DNA from: JBDSLU01 sp039916225
GTDB lineage: Bacteria > Acidobacteriota > Vicinamibacteria > Vicinamibacterales > Vicinamibacteraceae
Reading direction: 5' to 3'
DNA length: 45,549 nt
Assembly (NCBI GenBank): GCA_039916225.1
Contig: JBDSLU010000327.1
Coordinates: 1 to 45,549 of the forward strand
The notes beneath the pieces are model-generated. The model saw only the letters and a program-made list of their open reading frames with translations, was not told where the DNA came from and did not search any database. This document shows positions 35,715 through 44,039 of this stretch, in pieces (position 1 is the first letter of the stretch; the number at the start of each line of letters is the position of its first letter). A program made the position numbers and the translations under genes.

Positions 35715-37577
35715 TCAGGGTGCGGGAATCGTCGGCACCAGGACGGTGAAGCGGCTGCCCTGACGGGGTGCGCTCTCGACGGCAATCGTGCCGCCGTGCT
35801 GGCGGACGATCCCGAACGCCGTGGTTAGACCGAGGCCGGTGCCACCGCCCGGGCGCAGCGTGACCGTTCCGCTCGCGCTGGCGCCGGTACCGCCGGATCC
35901 CGAGGCGCCCCCTGACGCCGCGCCCGTCGACGGCGCGATGGGCTTCGCGGTCGGTGCCGACATGCCGCGGCCCGATCCGCCGCTCCCCGACGACACGGCC
36001 CCTGCGCCTGCCGCAGCGCCGGCCCCTGCCCCGGCCCCTGCACCGGCGCCCGCACCAGCCGCAGACGCGGCGGCGCCGGCAGCCATCGTCGCGGCCTTGG
36101 TCGTGAAGAACGGCTCGAAGAGTCGAGCCTGGACGCCCGCGTCCATCCCGACGCCATCGTCCGATACTTCGATCGCGGCGCTCGCCGCGGACGGCACCGG
36201 CGCCGACCCGCCCGACGCGCCGCTGCGCGTCACGGTCACGCGGACGTGGCCGCCGCCCACGCTCGCGACGGCGTCGCCCGCATTGACGACCAGGTTGGCG
36301 ACCACCCGCTCGAGGGCGCCGGCGTGGCCCCGGATCCAGACCGGTCCGCCCGTCGTCACGATGTCGAGCTTGGCGTTGCCCGGCAGCAGCGGCGCCAGGC
36401 GCGGTGTCATCGCGGCCACGGCGGCGGCGAGATCGAGCGGCTCGAAGGCGACGGGCTCGGCGCGGCCGGCGGCGAGCAGTTCCTTCGACAGCCGCGCCGC
36501 CCCGATGGCGGCGTCGCGGATGCCGATCAGCGCCGCCCTGGCGTCGTCGTCGGAGCCGTTCAGCCCGTGGTCGACGTGGCCCATGATCCCGGTGAGGCAG
36601 TTGTTGAAGTCGTGGGCGAGCCCGCCGGCCAGGCGGCCGATCGAGTCGAGGCGCTCGGCGCGCTCGAGCCGCTCGGACAGCTGTCGCCGCTCGCGCACGT
36701 CCATGGCCCGCGCCACCAGGCCGGCGACCCAGCCGGCGCTGCACTGCTCGAGCACGGCCCACTGGTGCGGCGTGCCGACCTGCTCGTGGCACACCACGCC
36801 GACCAGGCGTCCATCGCGGCGAATCGGCGCGTCGAGCATCGACACGACGTTGTGTGGAATCAGGTAGGCATCGGCCAGTTCGTTGGTCCGCGGATCCCGC
36901 TGCGCGTCGTCGGCCGCCAGCGTCAACGACGATTCGAGCGTGGCGAGATAGCGCGGGCACGACGACACCGGGCGCGGCCGCTCGTGGCTCCGCGTCGAGC
37001 GGATGAACAGGTCGAGACAGACGATCGCCTTGCGATCCTCGGTGAACTCCCACACGCTGACCCGCTCGACCTCGAGCAGGTCGGCGGCCCGCTCGATGAT
37101 CCGGCCGATGGCGTCGCCGAAGTTCCAGAAGTCGGAGCGCAGCAGCTCGAGATAGGTCTGCTGGTGGCGCACCAGACGATCCATGAACTCGCGCCGCTCG
37201 CCGTCGGTGCGCTTGAGCGTGTCGGGCAGCGACAGCACGCCGCGGATGCGGCGACCGAGCTGTTCGCTCGACGATTCGGTCGACCAGTTGCCGGTGCCGC
37301 CCCAGCGGAAGACGACCGGCAGCTCCGGGCGCGTCCGCTGGATCTCGTCGAGGCCGCTGCGCCACTGCGGCGAGCTGAGGGGCACGTCGACGACCAGCAG
37401 GTCGATCGTCGACGCCGTGACCGTCTTGGCCAGGTCTTCGCCAGGCGACAGGGCCAGCAGCTGGCAGGGAATGCCTTCCTCGGCCAGTTCGGCCTTGAGC
37501 AGGAAGGAGTCGTTCGGGCTCTCCCCCAGATGGAGGACCTGAGCTGTGCGCGCCATCGAGAGCCTCGCTGTCTGCAT
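35715..37577 (-). CDS. Hybrid-type sensor histidine kinase (pseudo-receiver, GAF, HisKA, HATPase) with enlarged ATP lid
   Basis: 620 aa, soluble. Residues 12-120 form a receiver-like fold (VLHLGESPND, LLVVDVPLSS with D64) that lacks the conserved Lys and acidic pair, so it is probably not phosphorylated. A GAF domain follows (about 150-290), then HisKA with H322 in GGLAHDFNNCLTGIMGH, N box NLVVNAGDAV, G1 DDGVGMD and F box LFEPFFTTK (to 494). The G2 box GGGTGLGL comes only at 577-584; the roughly 82 residues between are Ala/Gly/Ser low complexity. No partner regulator is adjacent. Confidence 0.85.
   Translation of the reverse strand: MQTARLSMARTAQVLHLGESPNDSFLLKAELAEEGIPCQLLALSPGEDLAKTVTASTIDLLVVDVPLSSPQWRSGLDEIQRTRPELPVVFRWGGTGNWSTESSSEQLGRRIRGVLSLPDTLKRTDGERREFMDRLVRHQQTYLELLRSDFWNFGDAIGRIIERAADLLEVERVSVWEFTEDRKAIVCLDLFIRSTRSHERPRPVSSCPRYLATLESSLTLAADDAQRDPRTNELADAYLIPHNVVSMLDAPIRRDGRLVGVVCHEQVGTPHQWAVLEQCSAGWVAGLVARAMDVRERRQLSERLERAERLDSIGRLAGGLAHDFNNCLTGIMGHVDHGLNGSDDDARAALIGIRDAAIGAARLSKELLAAGRAEPVAFEPLDLAAAVAAMTPRLAPLLPGNAKLDIVTTGGPVWIRGHAGALERVVANLVVNAGDAVASVGGGHVRVTVTRSGASGGSAPVPSAASAAIEVSDDGVGMDAGVQARLFEPFFTTKAATMAAGAAASAAGAGAGAGAGAGAGAAAGAGAVSSGSGGSGRGMSAPTAKPIAPSTGAASGGASGSGGTGASASGTVTLRPGGGTGLGLTTAFGIVRQHGGTIAVESAPRQGSRFTVLVPTIPAP
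35850..36095. repeat. GC-rich low-complexity tract coding the ATP-lid insertion
   Basis: About 246 bp inside the histidine kinase. The core 36000-36070 is imperfect 12-bp-scale repetition of GCCCCTGC/GCCGGC units coding (GA)n. It looks like slippage expansion inside a coding region with frame kept. Confidence 0.6.
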
Positions 37578-37610
37578 CGGTCCGACGTCAGTGCCTGGGG
37601 GCGCTCCAGC

Positions 37611-38270
37611 TTAGCCGAGGTTGGGCTGGACCGATACCACGCGCCCTTCGTCCATCGCGATGACGGCTTCGGCACGCGCCGACACTTCCTCGACCGCGTG
37701 CGTCACGTAGAGCGTCGGCAGCGCCAGCTCGCGCCGCAGGCGATCGAGGTAGGGGAGGATTTCCTGGCGGCGGGCGACGTCGACCGCGGCCAGCGGTTCG
37801 TCGAGCAGCAAGAGTCGCGGGCTGGTCATCAGCGCCCGGCCGAGCGCGACACGCTGGCGCTCACCACCGGAAAGCCGCGATGGACGACGGGCCAGCAGCG
37901 CGTCGAGATCGAGCATCGCCACCACCGCGGCCAAGGTCAGCCGGCGCTCGCCCACCGGTGTAAACCAGTGTCCATAGGCGAGGTTGTGCCGCACCGTCAG
38001 GTGCGGGAACAGCCGCGATTCCTGGGTGACGTAGCCGATGCGGCGCCGATCCGGCGGCACGAAGACGCCGCGGGCGGTGTCGACCAGCACGTCGTCGTTG
38101 AGAACGATCCGCGCCTCGTCCGGCCGCAGCAGGCCGGCGACGATGTGCAGCAGCGTGGTCTTGCCGGCACCGGACGGACCGACGATCGCGGTGAGCCCGG
38201 CGCCGGCACGGATCGAGACATCGACGGCGATTCGCTCGAGGCGATGCCGCAGATCGACGGCCAGGCTCAC
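37611..38270 (-). CDS. modC: Molybdate-type ABC transporter ATP-binding protein ModC, lacking TOBE domain
   Basis: 219 aa, GTG start overlapping the modB stop as GTGA. Walker A GPSGAGKTT, Q loop VTQESRLFPHLTVRHNL (the ModC-like wording), signature LSGGERQRVALGRAL, Walker B LLLLDEPLAAVD, then H loop YVTHAVEEV. Typical ModC is about 350 aa with a C-terminal molybdate-sensing TOBE (MOP) domain; that part is absent here and the gene ends at VVSVQPNLG. Imports molybdate or tungstate with ModB. Confidence 0.88.
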   Translation of the reverse strand: MSLAVDLRHRLERIAVDVSIRAGAGLTAIVGPSGAGKTTLLHIVAGLLRPDEARIVLNDDVLVDTARGVFVPPDRRRIGYVTQESRLFPHLTVRHNLAYGHWFTPVGERRLTLAAVVAMLDLDALLARRPSRLSGGERQRVALGRALMTSPRLLLLDEPLAAVDVARRQEILPYLDRLRRELALPTLYVTHAVEEVSARAEAVIAMDEGRVVSVQPNLG

Positions 38271-38953
38271 CGCCGGACCGCCGTCCGTCGCGCCAGCGTG
38301 TCGGCCGCGACCAGCGCGACGAACGAGACGCAGACCGAGAGCGCGGCCAGCCGCCAGACACCGGCGTCGCCCCCTGGCGTCTGCGTCAGCGAATAGATCG
38401 CCAAGGCCAGCGTCTGCGTTTCCCCGGGGATGTTCGAGACGAAGGTGATCGTCGCCCCGAACTCACCGAGCGCCTTGGCGAAGCCGAGGATGGCGCCGGC
38501 GAGGATGCCGGGCGCGGCCAGCGGCAGCGTGATCGTCAGCAGCCGCCAGGTCGGCGACGCGCCCAGCGAGGCCGCGGCTTCCTCGAGGCGCGGATCGACG
38601 CTCTCGATCGAGGAGCGGATGGCGCGCACCATCAGCGGGAAGCCCATCACCGCCGCCGCCAGCACCGCACCGGTCCAGCGGAACGCGAAGACGAGGCCGA
38701 GCGTGTCGGCCAGCCAGCCGCCGATCGGGCCACGCGTGCCGAAGGCGCGCAGCAGGAAATAGCCGGTCACGACCGGCGGCAGCACCAGCGGCAGGTGGAC
38801 GATGGCGTTGACCGCGGAGTGCCCCCAGAAGCGCCGGCGGGCCAGCAGCGTGGCCACCGCGATCGCCGGGCCGAGCGCAGCCAGCGTCGCCAGCGCGGCG
38901 ACGGACACGCTGAGGCGGAGGATCTGCAGGTCGTCGGTCGTCCAGGCGAACAT
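38267..38953 (-). CDS. modB: Molybdate ABC transporter permease ModB
   Basis: 228 aa from ATG 38953 (MFAWTTDDLQILRLSVSVA); the frame extends to 39013 but length favours this start. Five to six membrane helices, with LPLVLPPVVTGYFLL, the ModB hallmark, and the ATPase-coupling loop EEAAASLGASPTW plus ALGEFGATITFVSNIPGET. The periplasmic ModA gene is not next to it; the upstream neighbour is a kinase gene whose stop lies 20 bp before. Confidence 0.92.
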   Translation of the reverse strand: MFAWTTDDLQILRLSVSVAALATLAALGPAIAVATLLARRRFWGHSAVNAIVHLPLVLPPVVTGYFLLRAFGTRGPIGGWLADTLGLVFAFRWTGAVLAAAVMGFPLMVRAIRSSIESVDPRLEEAAASLGASPTWRLLTITLPLAAPGILAGAILGFAKALGEFGATITFVSNIPGETQTLALAIYSLTQTPGGDAGVWRLAALSVCVSFVALVAADTLARRTAVRR

Positions 38954-38973
38954 CGCGTCGGAAACGGACGGAG

Positions 38974-41532
38974 CTAGCGCGCCTGACGGGCGCGGTGACG
39001 GCGCGGCGTCCACTGCGGCAGGTGGCCGGCGAGGACCTCGACCAGCACCGACCCCGGCGTCGGCTTGTGCACGATATCGGTAAAGCCCTGCTCGCGCAGC
39101 GTCGCCGGCGTCATATCGTCACCGCCGCCGGTCACCGCGATCACCGGGCCGTCGTAGGCGGCGGCCCGCAGGTGCTCGGCCACGGCCAGGCCGCTCATCC
39201 CGGGCAGGTCCAGGTCGAGCAGCACGGCGTCGGGCCGGCGGAGCGAGATCAACACCAGGGCGTCCTCACCGCTCGGCGCCAGGATCGCCTCGGCCCCCGC
39301 CCGGTCGAGGACCACCGCCAGGAGCTGGCGGATGTCTGGCGAATCGTCGCAGACCAGGATGGCCGGCCTCCAGTCGGCGGGCGCCGTCGTGCCAGGGGCG
39401 ACCGCTGCTGCCGACGTGTCGCCGTTCGGCGATGGCAGGCTCGCTGGCGTGGCCGGCATCGACGACACGAGGGCGGCGACCGCTTTTGGACCGCTGCCTG
39501 CGGCCGCCAGGCCCACGCCATGGACCGCCGCGGCGCCGCCGAGCGGCTCCACCAACGCCGCCACCGCGGGTGCGGGAAGGTTCAGCACGAACCGCGTGCC
39601 AGCGCCCACCGTCGTCGAGGCGAGGACGAGGTCGCCGCCCATCAGGCGGGCCAGGCGACGCGACACGCTGAGGCCGAGTCCCGATCCGCCGGCGCGTGCC
39701 GCCGCCGGGCTGCCGAACTCGAACTCCTCGAAGACCCGGTCGCAGGCCTCTGGCTCGATGCCGGAGCCCGTGTCTTCGACGGCGACGTGCAGCATGTTGG
39801 CGCGCCAGGCCACGTCGACGCGGATGTGACCCTGCTCCGTGAACTTGGCGGCGTTGGCGACCAGGTTGAGCACGATCTGCCGGACCCGTACTTCGTCGAT
39901 CACCAGCCGCTCAGGGACATCCGGCTCGACGTGGGTGAGGACGGCCACGCCTTCGCCGCGCGGCAGGCCATCGATCGTGGCGACGACGTCGCGGATGACC
40001 TGACGCACCGACGCCGGCTGCGGATCGGAGGCGAGGTGGCCGGTGGCCAGACGCGCGTCGTCGAGCAGGTTATTGACGAGCCGCAGCAGGTGCGTGCTGT
40101 TGCGGACGATGACCTGGGCGTAGTCGTGGCGGTCGTGCGCCCCCGATCCGTCCTGGCCGATCAGCCGGCCGAAACCGAGGATCGCCGAGAGCGGCGTGCG
40201 CAGCTCGTGGGCGACATGGTTGATGAAGCGCGTCTTGAGATCGGTGGCCCGCTCGGCCGAGACCCGCTCGGCGACGAGGCGCAGGCGCTCGCGCCGCAGC
40301 CGCACCAGCTCCTGCATGCCCAGCGCACCGGTCGCGCCGAGCGCGGCGACGAGCGGCGTGACGAGCGCGGTGCGCTGATGCAGCGTCACCAGCAGCACCA
40401 CGCTGATGGCGCCGATGGCGATCCAGGCGAGCGGGAGCGCCAGCACCAGGCGCGCCGGTGTGTCGCGACGCGCCGTGTCGATGGCAAACGGCACCGCGAA
40501 GGCGACCAGGAACAGCAAGACGTCCAGCGGCCACATCGCCGGACGCAGCACCCGCTCCTGCGCCAGCAGCGCGGCCGACAGGCGCGCGAAATCGACACCG
40601 GCGATGCGCCCGCGCGGCGTCTGGATCGAGTAGTCGAGCATCAGCGCAGTGGCGCCGACGACGACCCGGCGATCCCGGATCAGCGCGGCCAGCTGCGGAT
40701 CGGCGGCGCTGGTCAGCGCCGCCCGGGCCAGGCGATCGAAGCGGATCGTCGTCAGGCCGTCGAGCGTGCGCGGATACCAGAGCTCGGCGCGGCCCTGCGC
40801 ATCGACGGGGAAGGCCCGGTCGCCCATTCGCAGCGTGCCGCCGCTCATCGTCCGCGTCCACTCGACGGTGGGCACGGTCCCGGCGTCGGCGCGGCGGGCC
40901 ACCGCGGCGAGGCCGATCGCTGGCAGCACCGCATCGCCGGCCCGATGGAGCAGCGCGACGCGGCGAACGACGCCGTCGTCGTCCGGCTGCACGGTGACCA
41001 CCGCGATGCCGCCGGCCCGGCGCAGCTCCGGCCGCGGCGGCGTCACGTCGGCCCAGGCCATTGCCGGGGCGTCGACCGGCACGCGCCAGCCGAGGCCGGC
41101 CAGCGACGTCGCCTTGGCGGTGTCGGCGGTGAGCGGGAACGGCATCGTGGCGGCGGCCACCACCGTGCCCGGCGCGCGATCGAGTGCGGCGCTCAGTTGT
41201 GCGTCGCCGACGCGCGGCTCGGCGAACAGCACGTCGAGCACGATGCCGCGGGCCTGATGGTCGCGCAGGTAATCGACGACGTGGGCCCAGACGTCGCGGC
41301 CGTACGGCCACGAGCCGGCGAGCGGTGTCAACTCGGCGAGCGTGCGATCGTCGACGTCGAAGACGATCGAGCCGCCGCCGGCGTCGGCCAGCGCCGGCGC
41401 CACGGCGCCGGCCGTGAGATCACCGAGCCAGCGATCCAGCTGGCGAGCCACCGGTGTCGTCCCGACCGTCGCGGCGACGGCGAGCCCGGCGAAGATCGGG
41501 CCGAGACGATCGCGCCACCAGTGGACGGCCAT
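38974..41532 (-). CDS. CHASE2-domain hybrid histidine kinase with C-terminal receiver
   Basis: 852 aa from ATG 41532. N-terminal helix, then a periplasmic CHASE2 domain (about 40-320) with IVFDVDDRTLAEL, WPYGRDVWAHVVDYL, GIVLDVLFAEPR and VVVGATALMLDYSIQTPRG, then three membrane helices. HisKA follows with HVAHELRTPLSAILGF, N box NLVANAAKFT, G1 DTGSGIEPEACDRVF and G2 GGSGLGLSVSRRLA. A receiver closes the protein: ILVCDDSPD, VLLDLDLPGMSG, HKPTPG. A Pro/Ala-rich linker precedes the receiver. Senses an unknown periplasmic signal. The TGATG overlap with the LysM remnant upstream shows coupling. Confidence 0.93.
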   Translation of the reverse strand: MAVHWWRDRLGPIFAGLAVAATVGTTPVARQLDRWLGDLTAGAVAPALADAGGGSIVFDVDDRTLAELTPLAGSWPYGRDVWAHVVDYLRDHQARGIVLDVLFAEPRVGDAQLSAALDRAPGTVVAAATMPFPLTADTAKATSLAGLGWRVPVDAPAMAWADVTPPRPELRRAGGIAVVTVQPDDDGVVRRVALLHRAGDAVLPAIGLAAVARRADAGTVPTVEWTRTMSGGTLRMGDRAFPVDAQGRAELWYPRTLDGLTTIRFDRLARAALTSAADPQLAALIRDRRVVVGATALMLDYSIQTPRGRIAGVDFARLSAALLAQERVLRPAMWPLDVLLFLVAFAVPFAIDTARRDTPARLVLALPLAWIAIGAISVVLLVTLHQRTALVTPLVAALGATGALGMQELVRLRRERLRLVAERVSAERATDLKTRFINHVAHELRTPLSAILGFGRLIGQDGSGAHDRHDYAQVIVRNSTHLLRLVNNLLDDARLATGHLASDPQPASVRQVIRDVVATIDGLPRGEGVAVLTHVEPDVPERLVIDEVRVRQIVLNLVANAAKFTEQGHIRVDVAWRANMLHVAVEDTGSGIEPEACDRVFEEFEFGSPAAARAGGSGLGLSVSRRLARLMGGDLVLASTTVGAGTRFVLNLPAPAVAALVEPLGGAAAVHGVGLAAAGSGPKAVAALVSSMPATPASLPSPNGDTSAAAVAPGTTAPADWRPAILVCDDSPDIRQLLAVVLDRAGAEAILAPSGEDALVLISLRRPDAVLLDLDLPGMSGLAVAEHLRAAAYDGPVIAVTGGGDDMTPATLREQGFTDIVHKPTPGSVLVEVLAGHLPQWTPRRHRARQAR

Positions 41533-41741
41533 CAGCTCGCCACCAGGAGGCCGGCCGGCCAGTGGCGCGGCTCGGAGAGGAGCGTCCGGCCCACGGCGAT
41601 GAGCGTATCGCGCGGCGCGATGGTGTGGACGGAGACGTCTGGCGAAGGCAGAGGCGCCTGGGCCGGCACGGCCGGTTGCTGGGCCGCCGCCTGCGTCCCC
41701 CACCCGAATCCAACGAGGAGCGCAGCGATCGGCAACCGCAC
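41532..41741 (-). pseudogene. LysM-type secreted protein, truncated remnant of a FecR/LysM partner of CHASE2
   Basis: 69 codons from GTG 41741 (GGAGG 11 nt upstream). Signal peptide LPIAALLVGFGWGTQAAAQQ, then VHTIAPRDTLIAVGRTLL, the first half of a LysM motif (normally HTVQPGDTLxxIARxxL). After SEPRHWP it ends abruptly with AGLLVAS, inside the motif, and its stop overlaps the CHASE2 kinase start. In related genomes LysM-FecR proteins sit just before CHASE2 genes, as I recall; here the remainder seems deleted. It could still be expressed as a short peptide. Confidence 0.5.
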
Positions 41742-41820
41742 GTCGGACGGGACCTCCCCTGCGCGCCGCGCCGCGCGCGGCACAACAATAGCAGAAGGCA
41801 GAAGGGTCCATACTGGACGT

Positions 41821-42927
41821 GTGACGCGACTCTTGGCCGAGGCCTTCGCCCCCTGGATGCACAGCCCGCGCCGCGCCTCGCAGGCCGCGGCCGTGCTGGC
41901 GTGCGTCATCGTTGCAGGCCCGTCGCTCGCCGCCCTGGCGCCCCCGTCCCAGACTGCGGCACTCCCGCCGACGCTGACCCGTCATCTCGGCGACGAAGGC
42001 TTCGTTCCGGCCGATCTCGAGGCCATCGCCGGCGGGCGCGTCATTGCCCGCGGCCTGCCGCGCGCCGATCGCGACGAAGCGGGGGCCATCGGCGTGGTCC
42101 GGATCAATCTGTCACCGGATGCCTTCCTGGCTCGCTTCCGCGACATCGTCCGCTTCGAGCGCGGTGGCGGTGTCGAATCGGTAGGCCGGTTCAGCGTGCC
42201 GGCCGTGGTCGGCGATCTCGATGGCTACGTGCTGCCGGCCCAGGATGCGATCGACATTGCCGCCTGCGCGCTCGACGACTGCGACGTCAACCTGTCCGCG
42301 ACGCAGATCACGCGTCTGCGGAGCGTCGACGGGCGCGGCCCCGGCGGCCGGGCGCGTCTGACGTACGCCGCGCGGCAAGCGCTCACCGAGTACGTGGCGG
42401 ACTACCAACGCCGCGGCAACGAGGCGCTGGCCGTCTATCGCGATCGCGAGCCGGCGTTCGCGCTGCGCGAGGCGAGCGCGCGGCTGCTGCGTCAGTCGAT
42501 CGAGCTGCATCGCATGGCGCCGGCCATCGCCTTCTACCTCGATCGCTATCCGGCGGTGCCGCTGCCGCCCGGCGCTGAGGAGTTCTTCTACTGGTCGGTG
42601 ATGTCGTTCGGCATGAAGCCGATCACGCGCGCCAATCATGTCGTGGTCATGCCGGTGACGAGCGACGGCCTCGCCGGCTTCGTCGCGGCCTCGCGCACGA
42701 TCTACGCCTCGCACTACTTCCGCGACGGCTTGGAAGTGAAGTACGTCGTGCCGGTGTCGCAAGAGCGGTCGGCGTTCTATCTCCTGAGCGTCAACCGTTC
42801 ACACAGCGAGTCGCTGATGGGCATGAAGGGCCTGCTCCTCGGCGGCAAGATCCGCAGCTCGGCGCGCAGCGGCGTCGAGCGCCACGTGCTCCACGTGAAG
42901 AGCCAGGCGGAGCGTCCGGCTCCATGA
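41821..42927 (+). CDS. Conserved secreted protein of unknown function, first gene of cytochrome cluster
   Basis: 368 aa from GTG 41821 (ATG 41857 also possible). Signal/anchor helix ASQAAAVLACVIVAGPSLAA. Mature part: AIGVVRINLSPDAFLARFRD, FSVPAVVGDLDGYVLPAQD, IDIAACALDDCDVNLSATQI, EEFFYWSVMSFGMKPITRAN and YASHYFRDGLEVKYVVPV. I recall similar uncharacterised proteins in Acidobacteriota but no function. The two Cys in ACALDDC are not haem-binding. Its stop overlaps the next start as ATGA, tying it to the cytochrome genes. Confidence 0.8.
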   Translation: MTRLLAEAFAPWMHSPRRASQAAAVLACVIVAGPSLAALAPPSQTAALPPTLTRHLGDEGFVPADLEAIAGGRVIARGLPRADRDEAGAIGVVRINLSPDAFLARFRDIVRFERGGGVESVGRFSVPAVVGDLDGYVLPAQDAIDIAACALDDCDVNLSATQITRLRSVDGRGPGGRARLTYAARQALTEYVADYQRRGNEALAVYRDREPAFALREASARLLRQSIELHRMAPAIAFYLDRYPAVPLPPGAEEFFYWSVMSFGMKPITRANHVVVMPVTSDGLAGFVAASRTIYASHYFRDGLEVKYVVPVSQERSAFYLLSVNRSHSESLMGMKGLLLGGKIRSSARSGVERHVLHVKSQAERPAP

Positions 42928-44039
42928 GCCGCCGGCGGATCAGGTCGCGGATGGCCGCGCTGATCGCCGGCCTGGCTGCGTTCGCGACCGCCGCCCTCGA
43001 GGCGCAGCCGGCCTCACTCGATGGCGCGAGGCTCTACACCCGTGCCTGCGTGGCGTGCCATGGCGCCGACGGCCGTGGCGCATCGCCGGCCGTGACCGGT
43101 CTGGCATCGCCCCTGCCGGACTTCACCGACTGCGGCTTCCAGACGCGTGAACCCGATGCCGACTGGCTGGCCATCGCGCACGGCGGCGGCCCGGTCCGGG
43201 CCTTCGATCGACGGATGCCGGCCTTCGGCGACGCGCTGTCCGAGGCGGAGCTGGCGACTATCGTCCGCCACCTGCGGACCTTCTGCCGCGACGCGCGGGC
43301 GTGGCCTCCGGGTGAACTGAATCTGCCGCGCGCGTTCCACACCGAGAAGGCGTACCCGGAAGATGAAGCCGTGCTGACGGTCTCGGCGTCGACCGACGGC
43401 GATGCGATCGATCACGAGCTGATCTACGAACGCCGCGTCGGCGCGCGCAGCCAGATCGAGGTGGCGCTGCCGGCGCCGGTGCGGCGTACCGTCGGCGGCG
43501 CCTGGACCGGAGGCGCCGGCGACCTCGGCCTCGCCTTCAAGCACACGCTCCATCACGACGGCCGGCGCGGTCGGATCATCAGCGCCGCCGCCGAGGTGCG
43601 GCTGCCGACCGGACGATCCGCCGACGGCCTCGGCGCCGGCACGGCCCGCATCGAGCCATTCGTCTCGGTCGGGCAGCTGTTCGGTGACGCGGCGTTCGTC
43701 CAGGCGCAGGCCGGCGTCGAGGTGCCGTTCGATCGCGATCGCGGCGAATCGGAGGGGTTCTGGCGCATCGCCGCCGGCACGACGATCGCCCAGGACGGTG
43801 GCCGTGGCCGGGCCTGGTCGCCGATGATCGAAGTGCTGGCGGCGCGCGAGCTGGAAGGTGGCGCCCGCGTGGCGTGGGATCTCGCGCCGCAGGTTCAGGT
43901 TACGCTCAGCCGGCGCCAGCACGTGATGCTGGCGGTGGGCGTGCGCGTGCCGGTGACGGACCGCGCCTCGCGGTCGCCGGCCGTGCTCTCGTATCTGCTG
44001 TGGGACTGGTACGACGGGGGTCTCTTCAGCGGATGGTGA
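42924..44039 (+). CDS. Cytochrome c fused to probable outer-membrane beta-barrel
   Basis: 371 aa with signal peptide (LIAGLAAFATAALEAQPA). Residues about 32-122 are a class I cytochrome c: ARLYTRACVACHGADGRG (C42, C45, H46) and axial Met98 in RRMPAFGD. From about 140 to the end the sequence alternates polar and hydrophobic residues with turn-rich GxGxG spacing (SQIEVALPAPVRRT, GDLGLAFKHTLHHDGRRGRI, SAAAEVRLPTGRSADGLGAG, VAWDLAPQVQVTLSRRQHVM) and ends DGGLFSGW with an aromatic last residue, the pattern of an outer-membrane barrel. A one-haem cytochrome covalently joined to a porin is unusual. Middle gene of a coupled trio. Confidence 0.82.
   Translation: MSRRRIRSRMAALIAGLAAFATAALEAQPASLDGARLYTRACVACHGADGRGASPAVTGLASPLPDFTDCGFQTREPDADWLAIAHGGGPVRAFDRRMPAFGDALSEAELATIVRHLRTFCRDARAWPPGELNLPRAFHTEKAYPEDEAVLTVSASTDGDAIDHELIYERRVGARSQIEVALPAPVRRTVGGAWTGGAGDLGLAFKHTLHHDGRRGRIISAAAEVRLPTGRSADGLGAGTARIEPFVSVGQLFGDAAFVQAQAGVEVPFDRDRGESEGFWRIAAGTTIAQDGGRGRAWSPMIEVLAARELEGGARVAWDLAPQVQVTLSRRQHVMLAVGVRVPVTDRASRSPAVLSYLLWDWYDGGLFSGW

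Noticed and set aside
36246..38396. 716-codon plus-strand open frame
   Set aside because: Antisense shadow of the histidine kinase and modC genes; no domain visible.
38995..41820. Very long plus-strand open frame leading into the 41821 gene
   Set aside because: Arg/His/Gln-rich shadow opposite the CHASE2 kinase; only the part from 41821 is protein-like with a signal sequence.
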